Source: Actinomycetes bacterium (GTDB lineage: Bacteria; Actinomycetota; Acidimicrobiia; Spongiisociales; UBA5794). Taken from it: a DNA stretch of 6,583 nucleotides. The translations under genes and the position numbers were made by a program. Below are positions 5,022 to 6,583 of the stretch, piece after piece. Location of the stretch: contig JAMBLL010000031.1 in NCBI GenBank assembly GCA_023336765.1, forward strand, positions 1 through 6,583. The letters run 5' to 3'. The notes beneath the pieces are model-generated. The model was not told the origin of the DNA, made no database searches, and saw only the letters and a list, made by a program, of their open reading frames with translations. Each line of letters starts with the position of its first letter. Within the stretch, counting starts at the first letter, position 1.

Positions 5022-6197
5022 TCAGGCCAGGATCTGGATCGCGCTGATGAGATCATCGATTTCGTTATCGGTGTTGTAGGCATGAACCGATGCCCTGACG
5101 AGGCCTTCGATACTGCGTGCGTGCATGTCGTAAGGCGCGGAGAATGGTGTTGATACTGAGACGTTGATCGACCGTTCGGCAAGCAACTCGCGTACCTCGA
5201 GCGTCTGACGGCTGTCGACCTCGAACGTCACGATGCCACCCTTTGTCAGTCCACGGTCGCGAACCGTCACGCCTTCGATCATCGACAGCTGCTGGCGCAT
5301 CGTTGACGCAAGGCGCTGGATCCGCTCCCACATCTCGGCTATCCCGACATCCATCGCGTAGTCGATCGCCGCTCCGAAACCGGCAACGTTCGCATACGAT
5401 TTCTCCCAGGTTTCGAACCGATGCGCTCCTCTGGCAAGTGTGTACGAGTCGGGGAGCACGATGGGCGCGTTCTCCACCTCAACGAAGACGGGGTCGAGAC
5501 GGTCAGCGAACGAGTCGCGAACGTAAAGGAACCCCACCCCGCGCGGGCCTCTCAGGTACTTACGTGAAGTGCCCGTGAGCATGTCACACCCGATCTCGCG
5601 GACATCGATGGGCATCTGCCCGATCGTCTGGCAGGCATCGAGGAGATAGGCGACGTCATGACGTGCCGCAACCTCTCCCACAGCGATCGCGTCGTTGACC
5701 AGACCACCGTTCGTCGGCATGTGGTTGAGCGTGATGAGAGCGGTCTCCCTCTCGTTCACCATCGACTCAAGAGCCTCGACATCCAGATCCCCTGCAGTGG
5801 TATCGGGAACGACGTCGACGACCACGCCTTTTTGATCCCTGGCCTGGAGATAGGCTGCCCAGTTCGACACGTACTCCGAGGATGTGGTGACGATACGATC
5901 GCCCTCACCAAGTCCGAGAGCGTAGAACATCACATCCCAGGCTCGAGTGGCGTTGTCTGAAAGGGCGACTTCACTCCTATCAGCACCGATGAGTTCTGCA
6001 AGGGACTGGTACACGGCTTCGATCTGGTTCCCACGCTTGCGGTGTGTCTCATATCCGCCGTAGAGGGCCTCGTGTTCGAAGTAGTCCTGGACCGCGTCGA
6101 TGACAGGGTTCGGCATCAAAGCCGCACCGGCATTGTTGAAGTGGGTCACCTTTTTGACACCGGGGGTGTCCGCTCGTAACCGGGATACATCGATCAT
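5022..6197 (-). CDS. Class V aminotransferase-fold PLP-dependent enzyme
   Basis: A 391-residue fold-type I PLP enzyme of the class V / cysteine desulfurase-like superfamily, cytosolic and full length. Features in order: FNNAGAALMP (20-29) near the N-terminus; LSDNATRAWD (79-88), the phosphate-binding region; TLNHMPTNGG (156-165); LLDACQ (185-190), in which Asp187 should pair with the PLP pyridine nitrogen and Gln190 with its hydroxyl; TGTSRKYLRGPRG with Lys213 as the Schiff-base lysine; RFETWE (260-265); and LVRASVHAYNTDNEID (367-382), with Arg368 as the likely substrate-carboxylate ligand. The loop that carries the catalytic cysteine in SufS-type desulfurases has none here, so sulfur transfer by a persulfide is unlikely. 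Related enzymes include isopenicillin N epimerase-like and EgtE-like lyases, so the substrate is undetermined. An AAGGTGA Shine-Dalgarno 6 bases before the ATG supports the start. It lies downstream of an SDR gene on the same strand, with a 131-base gap. Confidence 0.93.
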   Translation of the reverse strand: MIDVSRLRADTPGVKKVTHFNNAGAALMPNPVIDAVQDYFEHEALYGGYETHRKRGNQIEAVYQSLAELIGADRSEVALSDNATRAWDVMFYALGLGEGDRIVTTSSEYVSNWAAYLQARDQKGVVVDVVPDTTAGDLDVEALESMVNERETALITLNHMPTNGGLVNDAIAVGEVAARHDVAYLLDACQTIGQMPIDVREIGCDMLTGTSRKYLRGPRGVGFLYVRDSFADRLDPVFVEVENAPIVLPDSYTLARGAHRFETWEKSYANVAGFGAAIDYAMDVGIAEMWERIQRLASTMRQQLSMIEGVTVRDRGLTKGGIVTFEVDSRQTLEVRELLAERSINVSVSTPFSAPYDMHARSIEGLVRASVHAYNTDNEIDDLISAIQILA

Positions 6198-6232
6198 TGG
6201 AGGTCACCTTGAGTTTCAACGAGTAGGGTCAT
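6194..6232 (-). CDS. Possible 12-codon leader ORF overlapping the PLP-enzyme start
   Basis: On the minus strand GGGAGG (6237-6242) lies 4 bases before an ATG (6230-6232) that opens MTLLVETQGDLQ. This ORF ends in TGA (6194-6196), overlapping the next ATG (6195-6197) as ATGA. Such an overlap with a strong ribosome site suggests a translated leader that couples or tunes expression of the enzyme. The composition shows no run of a regulatory amino acid. The downstream gene also has its own Shine-Dalgarno (6203-6209) within this ORF, so the leader may be dispensable or a chance ORF. Confidence 0.4.
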   Translation of the reverse strand: MTLLVETQGDLQ

Positions 6233-6248
6233 CAATCCTCCCGAGTCT

Positions 6249-6304
6249 GTGCTCTGTGCTCTGTGCTCTGTGCTCTGTGCTCTGTGCTCTGTGTTCTGTG
6301 CTCT
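6249..6304. repeat. Heptanucleotide tandem repeat (GTGCTCT) x8
   Basis: Eight uninterrupted 7-base units of GTGCTCT on the plus strand (AGAGCAC on the minus strand). All are identical except the seventh, which reads GTGTTCT. A partial TCT precedes them. The repeat lies between the SDR stop and the leader ORF and PLP-enzyme start, so it is in the untranslated or promoter part of that unit. No gene uses it. Slippage there would alter spacing in 7-base steps without touching a reading frame. Confidence 0.97.
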
Positions 6305-6328
6305 CTCCCAAACGGAAAACGAAGCGAC

Positions 6329-6583
6329 TCACTGAATCATCCGCCCTTCCATGCCGCCGGCGACCGTAACGACCTGGCCGGTCTGGTGGGGAGACATGGT
6401 GTCGGATGCGAGTATGACGATCTGGCGCGCAACATCACGTGGTGTTGCAAGCTGTTTTCTCGCCATCGTTGCGGTTGCAGCATCCACGAGTTGCGGATCG
6501 ATACCCGCCGCTTCCCGCTTGGGTGTCACCGTCCATCCAGGTGCCACCGCGTTCACTCGAACGCCATCACCGATCCGTGCAGC
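6329..6583 (-). CDS. Short-chain dehydrogenase/reductase, C-terminal part
   Basis: The last 84 residues of an SDR-family oxidoreductase; the 5' part lies beyond the window. The frame is open to the window edge (AARIGDGVRVNAVAPGW), so the GTG at 6554-6556 is an internal valine and not the start. Visible SDR features are VNAVAPGW...TP after the missing Tyr-x-x-x-Lys active site, a PRDVARQIVILASD helix, and the C-terminal strand TGQVVTVAGGMEGRMIQ. The Rossmann NAD(P)-binding motif and catalytic residues are not in view, so neither substrate nor cofactor can be given. It is transcribed toward the PLP-enzyme gene and might share a transcript with it. Confidence 0.92.
   Translation of the reverse strand, partial: AARIGDGVRVNAVAPGWTVTPKREAAGIDPQLVDAATATMARKQLATPRDVARQIVILASDTMSPHQTGQVVTVAGGMEGRMIQ

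Noticed and set aside
6329..6556. A complete 75-residue protein starting at GTG 6556
   Set aside because: The frame continues to the window edge with SDR-like residues before NAVAPGW, so the GTG is an internal valine of a truncated-by-window SDR.

Overview
The window looks like a chromosomal segment of a high-GC actinobacterium. A LytR-CpsA-Psr wall enzyme, an ECF sigma factor translationally coupled to a one-pass membrane partner, frequent GTG starts and actinobacterial-looking housekeeping proteins all point that way. Class Acidimicrobiia is my guess, but that is an impression and not a placement. I see no phage, insertion sequence, CRISPR array, tRNA or rRNA.

Layout. Positions 4-2203 lie on the minus strand. 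In transcription order they hold ilvD (branched-chain amino acid synthesis), a small Rdx/SelW-family redox protein, and a 63-residue zinc-ribbon protein. Positions 2293-4984 lie on the plus strand: an LCP-family wall-polymer ligase, a structured intergenic region with a terminator-like hairpin, then an ECF sigma factor overlapping by 4 bases a membrane protein with an extracytoplasmic SnoaL/NTF2-like domain. Positions 5022-6583 return to the minus strand: a class V PLP-dependent enzyme preceded by a possible 12-codon leader ORF and an 8-copy heptanucleotide repeat, and before those the C-terminus of a short-chain dehydrogenase that runs off the window.

Main discovery. The SelW-like gene appears to be a selenoprotein that ordinary gene calling truncates. 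A conventional reading starts at a GTG at 442 and yields a 69-residue protein lacking its redox motif. Reading upstream through an in-frame TGA (461-463, minus strand) to an ATG at 493 restores the N-terminus MHLSIEYCAAU. This places TGA exactly at the second redox position of the family's Cys-x-x-Cys/Sec motif, followed by the Asn-Tyr that usually follows it. Immediately downstream of the UGA is an 8-bp stem with a 5-nt loop (431-451) that fits the bacterial SECIS geometry. If right, the organism must carry SelA, SelB, SelD and tRNA-Sec elsewhere.

How the genes relate. The ilvD, selenoprotein and zinc-ribbon genes are closely spaced and could share a transcript. The sigma factor and membrane protein form a coupled regulatory pair, probably sigma factor plus an unconventional sensor or anti-sigma factor. 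The LCP gene is probably a separate unit ending at the hairpin. The PLP enzyme belongs to the cysteine desulfurase/selenocysteine lyase-like fold but lacks the desulfurase catalytic cysteine, so its substrate is unknown.
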